DNA of 59,243 nucleotides, taken from assembly GCA_036961445.1 (NCBI GenBank), contig JBALVO010000010.1:1-59243 (forward strand), given 5' to 3'. Under the pieces are notes generated by a model that saw only the letters and a program-made list of their open reading frames with translations, made no database searches and was not told the DNA's origin. The first letter of the stretch is position 1. Each line of letters opens with the position of its first letter. The DNA is from JBALVO01 sp036961445. Lineage in GTDB: Bacteria; Pseudomonadota; Gammaproteobacteria; Pseudomonadales; Halieaceae. Below are positions 16,459 through 24,615 of this stretch, one piece after another. A program made the position numbers and the translations under genes.

Positions 16459-18078
16459 CTAGAAGGAATATCTCAGGCCGGCGTAAGCGGCGGCCCCACT
16501 GGTATTGTAGGTGGGAATCTCCTCGTAGTCCTCATCCAGTACGTTTTCTACCCGGGCGTAAACTTCCATACCACGACCGATCAGGTAACTGGCATTGATG
16601 TCGACCAGTTCGTAGTCGTCCAGTTCGGTGCCGTCCACATCCTGTGCATCCCGCGACAGGCGCGCGTTTATCCCCAGTATCAGCTTGTCCGCCAGTAGTT
16701 GCCAGTTCAGCCCGAGGTTCGCCAGGTGCTCGGCTCGATATGCCCGGTTGTCGCCCGTAATGGTCTGGGTATCGTTATTGGTATAGTTACCGGCCAGAGA
16801 AAGGGATTCCAGCAGCGGCCAGTCGGCAATCAGCTCCACACCGGTAGATTCGGTGTCTCCACTGGCTTGCAAATAACCAAAAGATGTGAAGTCATAGAAA
16901 ATTTCATCACTGATAGTCTGGTCAAAGTAGACGGCCTCCAGATAGAGCCCGGATGCTCCAGTCCAGGATACGCCCAGATCGTAGCCCTCACTCTCCTCCT
17001 CTGATAGCTTGGTGCCGGCAGCAGGGGGCAGGGTCCAGGGGCTTTCGTTGATTGCGATTTCATTCAGGCTGGGGGCACGAAAACCAGTGCCATAAGTGGC
17101 TTTGAACTTTAATTCACCTGCGGACATTGGTATCAGGTAGGCGCCACTGGCACGGTAGGAAGTATGTGTGCCGAAGTCGTCGTTGTCATCGTAGCGTGCA
17201 CCTGCGGTAATAAACAGCCGGTCACTGAAACCGCCCTGATACTCCAGGTAATAGCCCTGTTGGTCCCGGTCCGTGTTGAGGAAGTCGTCGTCCACTGACT
17301 CTGTTTCCAGGTCTATGCCATAAACCATGCGCAGGGAGTCGCTGGCGGTAAAGCTACCCAAATAGCCGCTACGCTCCAGGTCGCCGCCCAGGTTGTAACT
17401 GAATGTTCCGTCCGAATAGGAGTCGCGGTCAGTGTCACTGTCGCTGTAAAAAACCTGGTGATTGAAGCGGCCCACTGCGTAATCTGCAGCTACACGCCAG
17501 GATTTTTGCTTGAATTCATCCTTACAATTGTCGGTGGGGGCAAAGGTGTCNNNNNNNNNNNNNNNNNNNNNNNNNNNNNNNNNNNNNNNNNNNNNNNNNN
17601 NNNNNNNNNNNNNNNNNNNNNNNNNNNNNNNNNNNNNNNNNNNNNNNNNNCCCTGAGTGCCGCGCAGAATTTCTACTCGCTGGATACCGGTGCTTAGCAG
17701 GTGGTCAAATCGCGGGCTCACCTGGGGCGAAGAACTGTCAGATATGTCGATACCATCCAGCAGTATCAGCGTGCGGTAGCCCTCTTCACCACGGATTCGC
17801 AGAGAGGTTTGTTTGCCGGCCCCTCCGCTGTTGGTGACGGCAACAGAGGGTTGGCTGCGCAGTACATCGTACAGCGAGTTGAAACCGCGCTGTTGAATTT
17901 CCTGCTGGGTGATGACCGAAACCGATGTGCCCACCTGGCGTAGGGGCATTTCTACCCGGGAGGAGGTGACAATGACTTCCTCGAGTTTAGCACTGCTTGC
18001 GGTGTTGCCCTGGGCGGTGGCCTGCATGGGAGCAGTACTGGCAACCACCAGTGCCGGGAATAGTACGAACTTGTTCAT
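16459..18078 (-). CDS. btuB: BtuB vitamin B12 TonB-dependent receptor (interrupted by assembly gap)
   Basis: Outer-membrane cobalamin receptor. The signal peptide is followed by TonB-box-like AKLEEVIVTSSRVEMP, plug segment SLRIRGEEGYRTLILLDGI and VEILRGTQ, where the sequence enters a 100-N gap. After the gap the barrel resumes at DTFAPTDNCKDEFKQ and ends YAGLRYSF. The barrel repeats ELIADWPLLESLSLAGNYTN and DYELVDINASYLI resemble BtuB. The visible 505 residues are short of the usual 590-620, so the true gap probably exceeds 100 bases. The frame carries across the Ns, which may be chance. A cobalamin riboswitch lies upstream. Confidence 0.9.
   Translation of the reverse strand: MNKFVLFPALVVASTAPMQATAQGNTASSAKLEEVIVTSSRVEMPLRQVGTSVSVITQQEIQQRGFNSLYDVLRSQPSVAVTNSGGAGKQTSLRIRGEEGYRTLILLDGIDISDSSSPQVSPRFDHLLSTGIQRVEILRGTQXXXXXXXXXXXXXXXXXXXXXXXXXXXXXXXXXXDTFAPTDNCKDEFKQKSWRVAADYAVGRFNHQVFYSDSDTDRDSYSDGTFSYNLGGDLERSGYLGSFTASDSLRMVYGIDLETESVDDDFLNTDRDQQGYYLEYQGGFSDRLFITAGARYDDNDDFGTHTSYRASGAYLIPMSAGELKFKATYGTGFRAPSLNEIAINESPWTLPPAAGTKLSEEESEGYDLGVSWTGASGLYLEAVYFDQTISDEIFYDFTSFGYLQASGDTESTGVELIADWPLLESLSLAGNYTNNDTQTITGDNRAYRAEHLANLGLNWQLLADKLILGINARLSRDAQDVDGTELDDYELVDINASYLIGRGMEVYARVENVLDEDYEEIPTYNTSGAAAYAGLRYSF
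17551..17650. other. Assembly gap inside btuB
   Basis: One hundred N bases interrupt btuB between the plug-domain motif RGTQ and the first barrel strands. The flanks share no repeat, so this looks like a genuine gap of unknown size written as 100 N. The missing part should encode the rest of the plug and early barrel. Confidence 0.97.
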
Positions 18079-18192
18079 CTGTTGTCCTCAATGGCCATAA
18101 TTGCAGTGGCGACTGAGGGAGGGGATCAGGGAACGCAATGCCGATAGGCATTGAGCAACCATGATGAAGCCCTCCGCTCCATCGTTGCGCGT

Positions 18193-18341
18193 GTCCAGGC
18201 AGGTATCGGGCTCACAGTCAAAGACTGTATACCGTTGCGGGGGCAGCGGTGGATTGGGCTATTGCCAGAGGCATTGGCCAGACCACACTTCCCATTTAAC
18301 CTGCCCAGCAGTCATCGTTCTCACTGCGGCAGGCACCTAGT
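18193..18341 (-). promoter_or_regulatory. Cobalamin (adenosylcobalamin) riboswitch
   Basis: Read on the minus strand, the leader has the conserved blocks in order: AGGTGCCTGCC, TTAAATGGGAAGTGTGGTC, CAATCCACCGCTGCCCCCGC, AACGGTAT and GAGCCCGATACCTGCCTGG. These match the core of the cobalamin aptamer class. It lies 115 bases before btuB. Downstream, 18136-18153 can form a short hairpin (CAATGCC, TATC, GGCATTG) without a T-run, so control of translation rather than termination is likely. Binding of B12 coenzyme would shut down the five-gene uptake and adenosylation operon. Confidence 0.93.
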
Positions 18342-18509
18342 ACGGGCGGCACTGTAGTGCGCTGTCAGATTTTTGTCAAATTGCAAAAACCTGTTGCGTT
18401 GATCATCCATGTAGTCTTTTGTGGTGCCCCGAACACTAAGATTAATGCCAGCAAGCGGCGCTTCGCGTAGAATTCAGCTACCGCGAAATATCAACAAGAG
18501 CCTGATTTT

Positions 18510-19007
18510 TTGACCATTACAGCTGAAATTACAGCCCGTGTTGCCACTTTGCTTGGCAGGGAGCCGCGTGGCCTGGAAGCCGTTGCCGTGGCTCGTCCGG
18601 ACGGCCAGCCGATGGTGATTCGCGTGGCGTCCCTGGTGGATGACAAACCGTTTCCCACGTTATTCTGGTTGCTTGATCCGCAACTTTGTTACCGCATTGA
18701 CCAGGTAGAGGCGGGCGGTCTTATCAAGAAATTACAACAGCGCATTGATGCTGACCCCGAACTGCGCCTAAGCATGCGAGAAGATCATTTAGCACATATT
18801 AGAATGCGCGAAGATTACATGGCGGACGCGGTTCGCCAGCGCTTGCAGGAGCTGGGTTTTGACAATGTGTTTGTCAGTAAAGGGATTGGTGGCATCGCTG
18901 ACTTTGGCCGCATACGTTGCCTACATACCTGGTACGGCGCACATCTGGTGACGCCCAATACCGTGGGACGTTTGTTGGACGAATACTGGCAGCAGTGTGA
19001 AGACTGA
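18510..19007 (+). CDS. DUF501 family protein
   Basis: Uncharacterised soluble protein of 165 residues. The DUF501 pattern is clear: RVASLVDDKPFPTLFWLLDP near residue 40, VEAGGLIKKLQQRIDADPEL, KGIGGIADFGRIRCLHTWY and AHLVTPNTVGRLLDEYW. Conserved Cys and His in RCLHTWYGAH recall a metal or active site, but no function is established. The start is TTG at 18510, preceded by AAGAG. It is transcribed divergently from the B12 riboswitch and converges on the methyltransferase gene at 19023. Confidence 0.85.
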   Translation: MTITAEITARVATLLGREPRGLEAVAVARPDGQPMVIRVASLVDDKPFPTLFWLLDPQLCYRIDQVEAGGLIKKLQQRIDADPELRLSMREDHLAHIRMREDYMADAVRQRLQELGFDNVFVSKGIGGIADFGRIRCLHTWYGAHLVTPNTVGRLLDEYWQQCED

Positions 19008-19022
19008 AATATAAACGTGTTG

Positions 19023-19505
19023 CTATAGCCATCGGCGGACCTTGTTTATATAGGCTATAAACTCTGCGCCAAAAATTGCCTCCAAGGCTCGCTCCTCGGG
19101 CCGAATCTGAAATTTGTTCATATACACCACAAAGAGCGCAGTCGAAGCCAGAGCATATAGATTCGACAGGTAAACGCCAAAACCCATCAAAAGGAATAAA
19201 AACCCAACGTACATGGGGTTGCGGGTGTAGCGATAGATACCTGAGGTTACCAGGCTCGATGATTTGTCGGGAGCCAGGGGATTTACCGTTGTTTTGGCTC
19301 TGTTGAAAGACAAGACTGCGGAAAAAGCGCATAAAACCCCCAGGACTATAAATGCCGCGATAGTTATAAAACGGCTTGGCGAGGAAATCTGTATGCCAGG
19401 TGTCCACGATGAAATTAGCCGCATTAGAAGCAAGAAAATAACGACCAGGGGAACGGGTGGTATTTTTAGTTCGAGCCAGGATAGCTTACGTTGCACCGGC
19501 ATCAT
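19023..19505 (-). CDS. Membrane methyltransferase, isoprenylcysteine/phospholipid methyltransferase family
   Basis: Inner-membrane protein of 160 residues with about four helices. The hallmark GIYRYTRNPMYVGFLFLLMG lies near residue 90, and the closing RPEERALEAIFGAEFIAYI holds the conserved EE and FG-x-E-(F/Y)-x-x-Y pattern of the ICMT/PEMT fold. Such bacterial proteins use SAM to methylate lipids or small thiols; the substrate here is unknown. Its ATG overlaps the stop of a small lipoprotein gene (19505-19648), so the two are translationally coupled. Confidence 0.87.
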   Translation of the reverse strand: MMPVQRKLSWLELKIPPVPLVVIFLLLMRLISSWTPGIQISSPSRFITIAAFIVLGVLCAFSAVLSFNRAKTTVNPLAPDKSSSLVTSGIYRYTRNPMYVGFLFLLMGFGVYLSNLYALASTALFVVYMNKFQIRPEERALEAIFGAEFIAYINKVRRWL

Positions 19506-19648
19506 CAGGACTTGCCGCTATTGCGCAGGCTTTGCAGGGCGTCGGCGACCTGTTTAAAGCTTGCTGTAGTTGATAATTCCCATGGCCGCTCACCTCTGCT
19601 GTTGCACGCAGCAAGAAAGTTTGTGAGCGTCAAAATCAGTAATAGCAT
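19505..19648 (-). CDS. Small predicted lipoprotein (47 residues)
   Basis: A short ORF with a hydrophobic N-terminus MLLLILTLTNFLAACNSRG, which carries the lipobox LAAC, so Cys15 would be lipidated. The rest is a 30-residue polar tail that could form one amphipathic helix (FKQVADALQSLRNSG). The TGA stop shares bases with the ATG of the methyltransferase gene downstream, the usual mark of coupled translation. The ribosome site is weak (GGA about 15 bases upstream). The function is unknown. No in-frame start exists further upstream because a TAG stops the frame. Confidence 0.6.
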   Translation of the reverse strand: MLLLILTLTNFLAACNSRGERPWELSTTASFKQVADALQSLRNSGKS

Positions 19649-19821
19649 GGCGGTACGGTTTCCGGCTGACTAGTTTACATGTTAACAACTTACCGCCCCA
19701 ACCCACTATATCGGGTAGCTATATGGTGGCGTTTCTTTTCGAGAAATCACTGATATTCTGCGCTGCCGCCACAGCAGTGTTCCAATGTATAAGCAGGTGT
19801 ATTATCAATACTCAAGCTTGT

Positions 19822-19849
19822 TTGACACGTTGGCAATAGGTGCCATACT
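19822..19849 (+). promoter_or_regulatory. Sigma-70-type promoter for the cytochrome/flavoprotein/PLP operon
   Basis: A perfect -35 TTGACA (19822-19827) and a -10-like CATACT (19844-19849) are separated by 16 bases. The start of the cytochrome gene at 19890 follows after about 35 bases of leader. The leader region holds repeated ACTAGT and a GTTATAAC palindrome, which could serve a regulator. Confidence 0.6.
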
Positions 19850-19889
19850 AGTTTGACTAGTTATAACTAACATAATGCCGAGGGCACTA

Positions 19890-20246
19890 ATGAAAATTGA
19901 AAAAATTTCCGCCCTGCTTATTGTCATTACGCTGTCTGCCTGCGGTGAACAAGTAGCCGGTCCCGGGGCGGTGGCAGAAACCGCCAGTAGGCAACTGCAT
20001 CCCGGGGATCAGACAATAGCGGAGATCTACAATCGCAGCTGTCGCAGCTGTCATACTGTTGCCGCGACCGGAGCCCCACTAACGGGTGACATTGCTGCCT
20101 GGCGGCCGCGCCTCGACAAAGGCATGAGTACCTTACTGGACAATGTTATCAATGGCTTTGCGGGGATGCCGCCCCTGGGTCTTTGTATGGATTGTGACGT
20201 AGAGCAGTTCGAGGCCCTGATCCAGTTTATGGCGGCGGGGGAGTAA
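19890..20246 (+). CDS. Cytochrome c5-like lipoprotein
   Basis: Exported monoheme cytochrome of 118 residues. The lipobox LSAC at residues 15-18 after a hydrophobic segment indicates a lipid anchor on the periplasmic side. The heme motif CRSCH lies near residue 55. The later AGMPPLGLCMDC, with a distal Met and an extra Cys-x-x-Cys pair, is the cytochrome c5 (c555) pattern. Start 19890 is preferred over 19875 because GAGGG lies seven bases before it. The GTG of the flavoprotein gene follows five bases after its stop, so it is the likely electron acceptor for that enzyme. Confidence 0.88.
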   Translation: MKIEKISALLIVITLSACGEQVAGPGAVAETASRQLHPGDQTIAEIYNRSCRSCHTVAATGAPLTGDIAAWRPRLDKGMSTLLDNVINGFAGMPPLGLCMDCDVEQFEALIQFMAAGE

Positions 20247-20251
20247 TCCGC

Positions 20252-21625
20252 GTGCTGAACCGCAGAAATATGCTGACTGCGCTGGTGGCCGCGGCGATTG
20301 GTTGCCAGGCAAATCCTCTGCTGGCAGGCACCATGCCGGCTGCTGGTGATAAACGACGCATTCCCTGGCGCAACTGGTCCGGTTCACAGCAATGCCTGCC
20401 AGCAGCGCGCGCTGCGCCGGCGTCGGTGGCCGAACTGCAGAGTTTGATTGCCGATGCCACGGGAATTGTACGACCTGTCGGAGCAGGGCACTCGTTCTCA
20501 CCGCTGGTGCCCACTGACGGCACCATTGTTTCAATGTCCCGGCTCAGTGGATTGATCGAGCATGACCCTCAGAGACTGCAGGCCACATTGTGGGCGGGCA
20601 GTCGTTTGGGGGATATTGGTCAACCGTTGGAAGATATCGGTCAGGCTCTGGTGAATATGCCGGATATCGACGAGCAGTCCCTGGCTGGCTGTCTGGCCAC
20701 GGCCACCCATGGCACCGGTGCCGGTATCGGCTGTATGTCGACTTTTATCAAGAGTCTGCAATTGGTGGACGCCCGTGGCGATCTGATAGATTGTGATGCA
20801 AGCCACAATTCTGAAATATTTGCGGCGGCCAAGGTGTCTCTGGGAGCACTGGGAGTCGTGACCCAGATAAGGTTGCAAAACATCGCGCCCTATCGTTTGC
20901 GTCGAGAAACGGTGTGGCACGAGTTCGATGAACTGCTGGAGCTGGCCGATGGTATGGCTGACCAGCATCGTAACTTTGAGTGTTATTACATCCCGTTTTC
21001 CGGGATGGGCTTTACCGACACGCACGATATTACTGAGGAGAGTGTCGGCGGGACCGAGAAAATTGATGGTAACGACTCGGTTTTGGATCTCAAGACAGCC
21101 CGCGACTGGCTGTCATGGTCACCGCGGCTGCGAGAATTGATCCTGGGCGGTATGGCTAGAAGCCTGAGCGATGAACTGACTGTGGAGAGTTCCTGGAAGA
21201 ACTACGCCTCTGAGCGCAATGTGCGCTTCAATGAAATGGAATATCATCTGCCGCGTGAGTTTGGCCTGCCGGCGTTGCGGGAGATACGCGCGGCACTGGA
21301 GTCTAACCACCACGAAGTGTTCTTCCCCATAGAAGTGCGATTTGTTAAAGGTGACGATATCTGGCTCAGCCCGTTCTATGAGCGCGATACCTGCTCAATA
21401 GCGGTACACCGTTATTTTGACGAGGATTTCGAACCTTATTTTAAAACCCTGGAGCCGATTTTCCGCAAATACCACGGGCGCCCTCATTGGGGTAAGCTCA
21501 ATACCCTGCAGCGAGATGATTTGCGCAAACTCTATCCGCGCTGGGATGATTTTGTAGCAGTGCGCAGAGAGCTTGACCCCAAGGGTCAATTCCTTAATGG
21601 TTATCTTAGCGGGTTGCTCAGTTAG
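20252..21625 (+). CDS. Tat-exported FAD oxidoreductase, aldonolactone oxidase type
   Basis: Flavoprotein of 457 residues of the VAO/PCMH fold with a D-arabinono-1,4-lactone oxidase C-terminal domain. NRRNMLTALVAAAIG at the start is a twin-arginine-like signal, so it is probably folded before export. The FAD domain shows VRPVGAGHSFSPL near residue 75, where the His could bind FAD covalently, and ATATHGTGAGIG. The C-terminal GRPHWGK motif is typical of ALO/GULO enzymes, which oxidise aldonolactones or sugar alcohols. Start is GTG after GGGGAG. The upstream cytochrome and downstream PLP protein form one operon with it. Confidence 0.87.
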   Translation: MLNRRNMLTALVAAAIGCQANPLLAGTMPAAGDKRRIPWRNWSGSQQCLPAARAAPASVAELQSLIADATGIVRPVGAGHSFSPLVPTDGTIVSMSRLSGLIEHDPQRLQATLWAGSRLGDIGQPLEDIGQALVNMPDIDEQSLAGCLATATHGTGAGIGCMSTFIKSLQLVDARGDLIDCDASHNSEIFAAAKVSLGALGVVTQIRLQNIAPYRLRRETVWHEFDELLELADGMADQHRNFECYYIPFSGMGFTDTHDITEESVGGTEKIDGNDSVLDLKTARDWLSWSPRLRELILGGMARSLSDELTVESSWKNYASERNVRFNEMEYHLPREFGLPALREIRAALESNHHEVFFPIEVRFVKGDDIWLSPFYERDTCSIAVHRYFDEDFEPYFKTLEPIFRKYHGRPHWGKLNTLQRDDLRKLYPRWDDFVAVRRELDPKGQFLNGYLSGLLS

Positions 21626-21645
21626 CGTGTAACAAGGGGCAGGGA

Positions 21646-22914
21646 ATGAAGCGTCGATCGTTACTATTGGGCGGATTGGCTGGTGTTATTGGCACTGGCG
21701 CCTTGCTGCGCCCCCGGGAAACCGGTGCAGATCACTCGCCCTATTTTCGCTCTCTCAGTGCGGCTCTCGATACAGCGGGGCAGGCCAAGCCCACCCTGGT
21801 TGTAGACCACGAGCAGCTGTTGGGAAACATCAACACACTGATGTCTCATGTAGGTAAGCGCTTTGACTACCGGATAGTGGCCAAGTCGTTGCCTTCATTG
21901 CCGTTGTTGGAAACTGTTATGCAGGCGTCGGGCAGTAACCGCCTGATGCTTTTCCATCAGCCGTTCGTCAATCAGGTAGCGGTGCAATTTCCTCAGGTGG
22001 ACATTCTGTTGGGTAAACCAATGCCAGTCGCCGCGGCGAAAAATTTTTATCAACAGTTTCCCGGTGGGGGATTTTCACCGCAACGGCAGTTGCGCTGGTT
22101 ACTGGATACGCCTGAACGTGTTGTGCAATATAACGAATTGGCGAGCAGTCTTGATCAGCGCATGTTGATCTGCCTCGAACTGGATATAGGATTGCATCGT
22201 GGTGGTGTGCATGACGATGAACAACTTGTTGCCATGTTGGATCTGCTGAGCCAGTCGGAGCATCTGCAGTTTTGTGGCTTTATGGGCTATGAGCCACATA
22301 TTGTTAAAGTACCGGTGGGTGACGCTGTTACTTATCGTGACCGCGCGATGGCTATTTATCAGCATTATGTGGATATAGCGCAACGTCACCTGGGTGAGGC
22401 GTGGCCGGAAAATGTGCTGCTAAATGCTGGGGGAAGTCCCACTTACCAAATGTATGACCAGGGGCAGTATCCCGTTAACGAGTTGGCCGCTGGATCCTGC
22501 CTGGTCAAACCCACTGATTTCGATCTGGCTACTCTGGCGGATCACTATCCCGCGTCTTATATCGCGACACCGGTGCTCAAGGCACTGGATACACTGGAGA
22601 TTCCCGGCATTGACCTGGGTGCAGTGCAATCTATGTGGGACCCCAATCGCGCGCGAACATTTTTCACCTATGGCGGTTACTGGAAAGCCAGGCCCGAGTC
22701 ACCCCGCGGGCTAAGTAATAATGGTTTGTTTGGACGCTCGACCAACCAGGAGATGTTAAACGGCTCGCGCAATATAAACCTGCAAGTGGATGATTGGATT
22801 TTCCTGCGTCCCACGCAGAGTGAATTTGTGTTCCTGCAGTTTGGGGATATCGCCGTTTACAACAACGGCATTATCGCTGAGCATTGGCCCGTCTTTGGGC
22901 AGGGCACTGCTTGA
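21646..22914 (+). CDS. Tat-exported PLP fold-III protein (alanine racemase/D-serine dehydratase-like)
   Basis: Protein of 422 residues starting KRRSLLLGGLAG, a twin-arginine signal, so a PLP enzyme appears to be exported with its cofactor. The fold-III barrel starts PTLVVDHEQLLGNI, with the probable PLP lysine in RIVAKSLPSLPL near residue 83. Barrel motifs LICLELDIGLHRGG and VLLNAGGSPTY follow. At the C-terminal site, DSD1-type enzymes have a zinc-binding H-x-C, whereas this protein has RPTQSEFVFLQFGD and so seems to lack those ligands. Racemase, aldolase or dehydratase activity on D-amino or hydroxyamino acids is possible. It follows the flavoprotein by 20 bases. Confidence 0.82.
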   Translation: MKRRSLLLGGLAGVIGTGALLRPRETGADHSPYFRSLSAALDTAGQAKPTLVVDHEQLLGNINTLMSHVGKRFDYRIVAKSLPSLPLLETVMQASGSNRLMLFHQPFVNQVAVQFPQVDILLGKPMPVAAAKNFYQQFPGGGFSPQRQLRWLLDTPERVVQYNELASSLDQRMLICLELDIGLHRGGVHDDEQLVAMLDLLSQSEHLQFCGFMGYEPHIVKVPVGDAVTYRDRAMAIYQHYVDIAQRHLGEAWPENVLLNAGGSPTYQMYDQGQYPVNELAAGSCLVKPTDFDLATLADHYPASYIATPVLKALDTLEIPGIDLGAVQSMWDPNRARTFFTYGGYWKARPESPRGLSNNGLFGRSTNQEMLNGSRNINLQVDDWIFLRPTQSEFVFLQFGDIAVYNNGIIAEHWPVFGQGTA

Positions 22915-22930
22915 TGGGTAGCTCCGCAGC

Positions 22931-23530
22931 GTGAGCTACCAGGTTCCAGCGAGGACTTTTGAGGCGGAGTATGTGGTAAAAAAAAGCCGCTTCATAGCGC
23001 GGGTAGTGCCCGTTTCCTCGCGGGACGAGGTTAATGACGCGGTGCGTCAGGCGCATCAGGACTACCCCGACGCGCGGCATCATTGTTGGGCCTATTTGCT
23101 GGGTAAGCCTGCAGATGCTTTAAGTGCAGGAATGAGCGACGATGGTGAACCGGCCGGAACAGCGGGCAAGCCCATTCTCAACGTCCTGCAGTTCGGGCAG
23201 TTGGGCGATGTACTCGTTGTCGTGATCCGCTACTTCGGGGGTATCAAGCTGGGCGCCGGCGGGCTGGTTCGAGCTTACAGCAGCGCGACTGTGCAGGCGA
23301 TTGAGCAGGCGCCGGTAGCAACGCAACGTGAACTGTTGCAGTTCGTAGCAGTGGGGGGTTTCGGCAGTGAGCAACCCCTGAGGCACTATCTGGCGGGTGT
23401 CGCCGGTCAGCTGCTGTCAGTAGAATATCTCGAGCAGGTGACTATGACGGTGGCCGTGAGCGCGGAGTCGATTGATAGTCTCCAGGCATTCTGTGCGGCT
23501 AATGCGATCACGCTGCGGCAACAGGCGTAA
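22931..23530 (+). CDS. yigZ: YigZ/IMPACT family protein
   Basis: Cytoplasmic protein of 199 residues. The IMPACT N-terminal domain is plain: EAEYVVKKSRFIARVVPVSS, HHCWAYLLG, MSDDGEPAGTAGKPIL and VVIRYFGGIKLGAGGLVRAY. A DUF1949-like ferredoxin-fold domain forms the C-terminus. Family members link to translation or proteolysis control, but the bacterial function is not settled. Start is GTG. It sits 16 bases after the PLP gene and may be read with that operon. It converges on zntB with two bases between coding ends. Confidence 0.92.
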   Translation: MSYQVPARTFEAEYVVKKSRFIARVVPVSSRDEVNDAVRQAHQDYPDARHHCWAYLLGKPADALSAGMSDDGEPAGTAGKPILNVLQFGQLGDVLVVVIRYFGGIKLGAGGLVRAYSSATVQAIEQAPVATQRELLQFVAVGGFGSEQPLRHYLAGVAGQLLSVEYLEQVTMTVAVSAESIDSLQAFCAANAITLRQQA

Positions 23531-23532
23531 CG

Positions 23533-24501
23533 CTAAAGCCATCTTATCTTTTTAAACATAAAGATCATTGAACTGGCGATAACTGCCATTACCGTCAGTA
23601 CCACAAAGTAAGCGTGCTCATTATGTAATTCGGGCATATTGTCAAAATTCATCCCGTACAGTCCTGCCAGAAAACTCAGGGGCACAAAAACGGCGGTAAT
23701 TATCGTTAACACCTTCATAGTATTGTTGAGTTGGTGTGAGCTGAATGAAATGTAGCCCTCCACCAGGTCGCCACACAGTTCGTAATACAGCGTGCTCATA
23801 CTTAGCAGCCGCTCACAGCGATCGTATAAGTCGCGCCTTATGTGCAACGATTCATCATCGTCTTGGCCCAGCCAGGGACTGCCTTCAGAGAAAATGTTCT
23901 CGGCAAGAAGATGATGATAATTGAATATCCGTCGAAGTTTGCGCAGCCTGGATCGATAGGTGACTAGCTCTTTCATGACTTCTTCAGACTGTCGTAGCAA
24001 TAACCTGTCTTCCAGTGAGTTAATTTTCTCTTCGATATTGAGGAGCTTTTCCAGATAGCGGCCGCTGGCAAAATGCAGTAACCGCAATGCGAGTATGTTC
24101 GGCGCCGCCAGCAGTTTTTCGTCAGGCTCTGTAGTGTAAAAATGATCGATGCTGACGGAGCTGCCACGGTGCACCGTGATCACAAAATTCCCACCCACCC
24201 ATGTACCAATTTGTTGTGCCTCCAGTTCCAGGCTGTCATCAAGGCGGGTAATACCTCTGTACAGAATGAAGCTATTGGTAGCAAAGTGTTCTACTTTCGG
24301 CGGGTGCCTTGTTCGTTCGCAATCGACTATGGCCAGGCTACTGCAGTCAAACGTTTCCAACAGTGCCCTGATCTGTGGTGTGATCTCATCTTCTATATCT
24401 AGCCAGAGCTTGCTGTCGGGAGTCTCTCGCCATTGCTGCACAAGCTCCAGATCACCCTCAATACACTGGCCGTCTGCCAATAACAATATTGTCCTGATCA
24501 C
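23533..24501 (-). CDS. zntB: ZntB/CorA-family divalent cation transporter
   Basis: Inner-membrane channel-like transporter of about 322 residues, CorA superfamily. A long cytoplasmic domain precedes two C-terminal helices and the signature YGMNFDNMPE, whose GMN motif defines the family. The terminal KKIRWL and overall layout fit ZntB, a zinc transporter; magnesium or cobalt transport cannot be excluded. GTG at 24501 is chosen because GGGGAG precedes it by eight bases; TTG at 24507 is the alternative. The YigZ gene converges on it. Confidence 0.88.
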   Translation of the reverse strand: MIRTILLLADGQCIEGDLELVQQWRETPDSKLWLDIEDEITPQIRALLETFDCSSLAIVDCERTRHPPKVEHFATNSFILYRGITRLDDSLELEAQQIGTWVGGNFVITVHRGSSVSIDHFYTTEPDEKLLAAPNILALRLLHFASGRYLEKLLNIEEKINSLEDRLLLRQSEEVMKELVTYRSRLRKLRRIFNYHHLLAENIFSEGSPWLGQDDDESLHIRRDLYDRCERLLSMSTLYYELCGDLVEGYISFSSHQLNNTMKVLTIITAVFVPLSFLAGLYGMNFDNMPELHNEHAYFVVLTVMAVIASSMIFMFKKIRWL

Positions 24502-24615
24502 GTGCAATACTCCCCTGGAAGTACTATCGTCTTACTGTCTTTTGCAGCGCAAAATCACGGCGTCTGGTGTGTGTTCAATGTGAATGCGCCCGCCATACCA
24601 GCCAAGGATAGCACC

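Noticed and set aside
18136..18153. Hairpin after the riboswitch as an intrinsic terminator
   Set aside because: The 7-base stem has no following T-run on the minus strand, so control by termination is not supported.
18151..18357. Plus-strand ORF of 68 codons upstream of btuB
   Set aside because: It overlies the cobalamin riboswitch on the other strand, which fully explains the conserved sequence.
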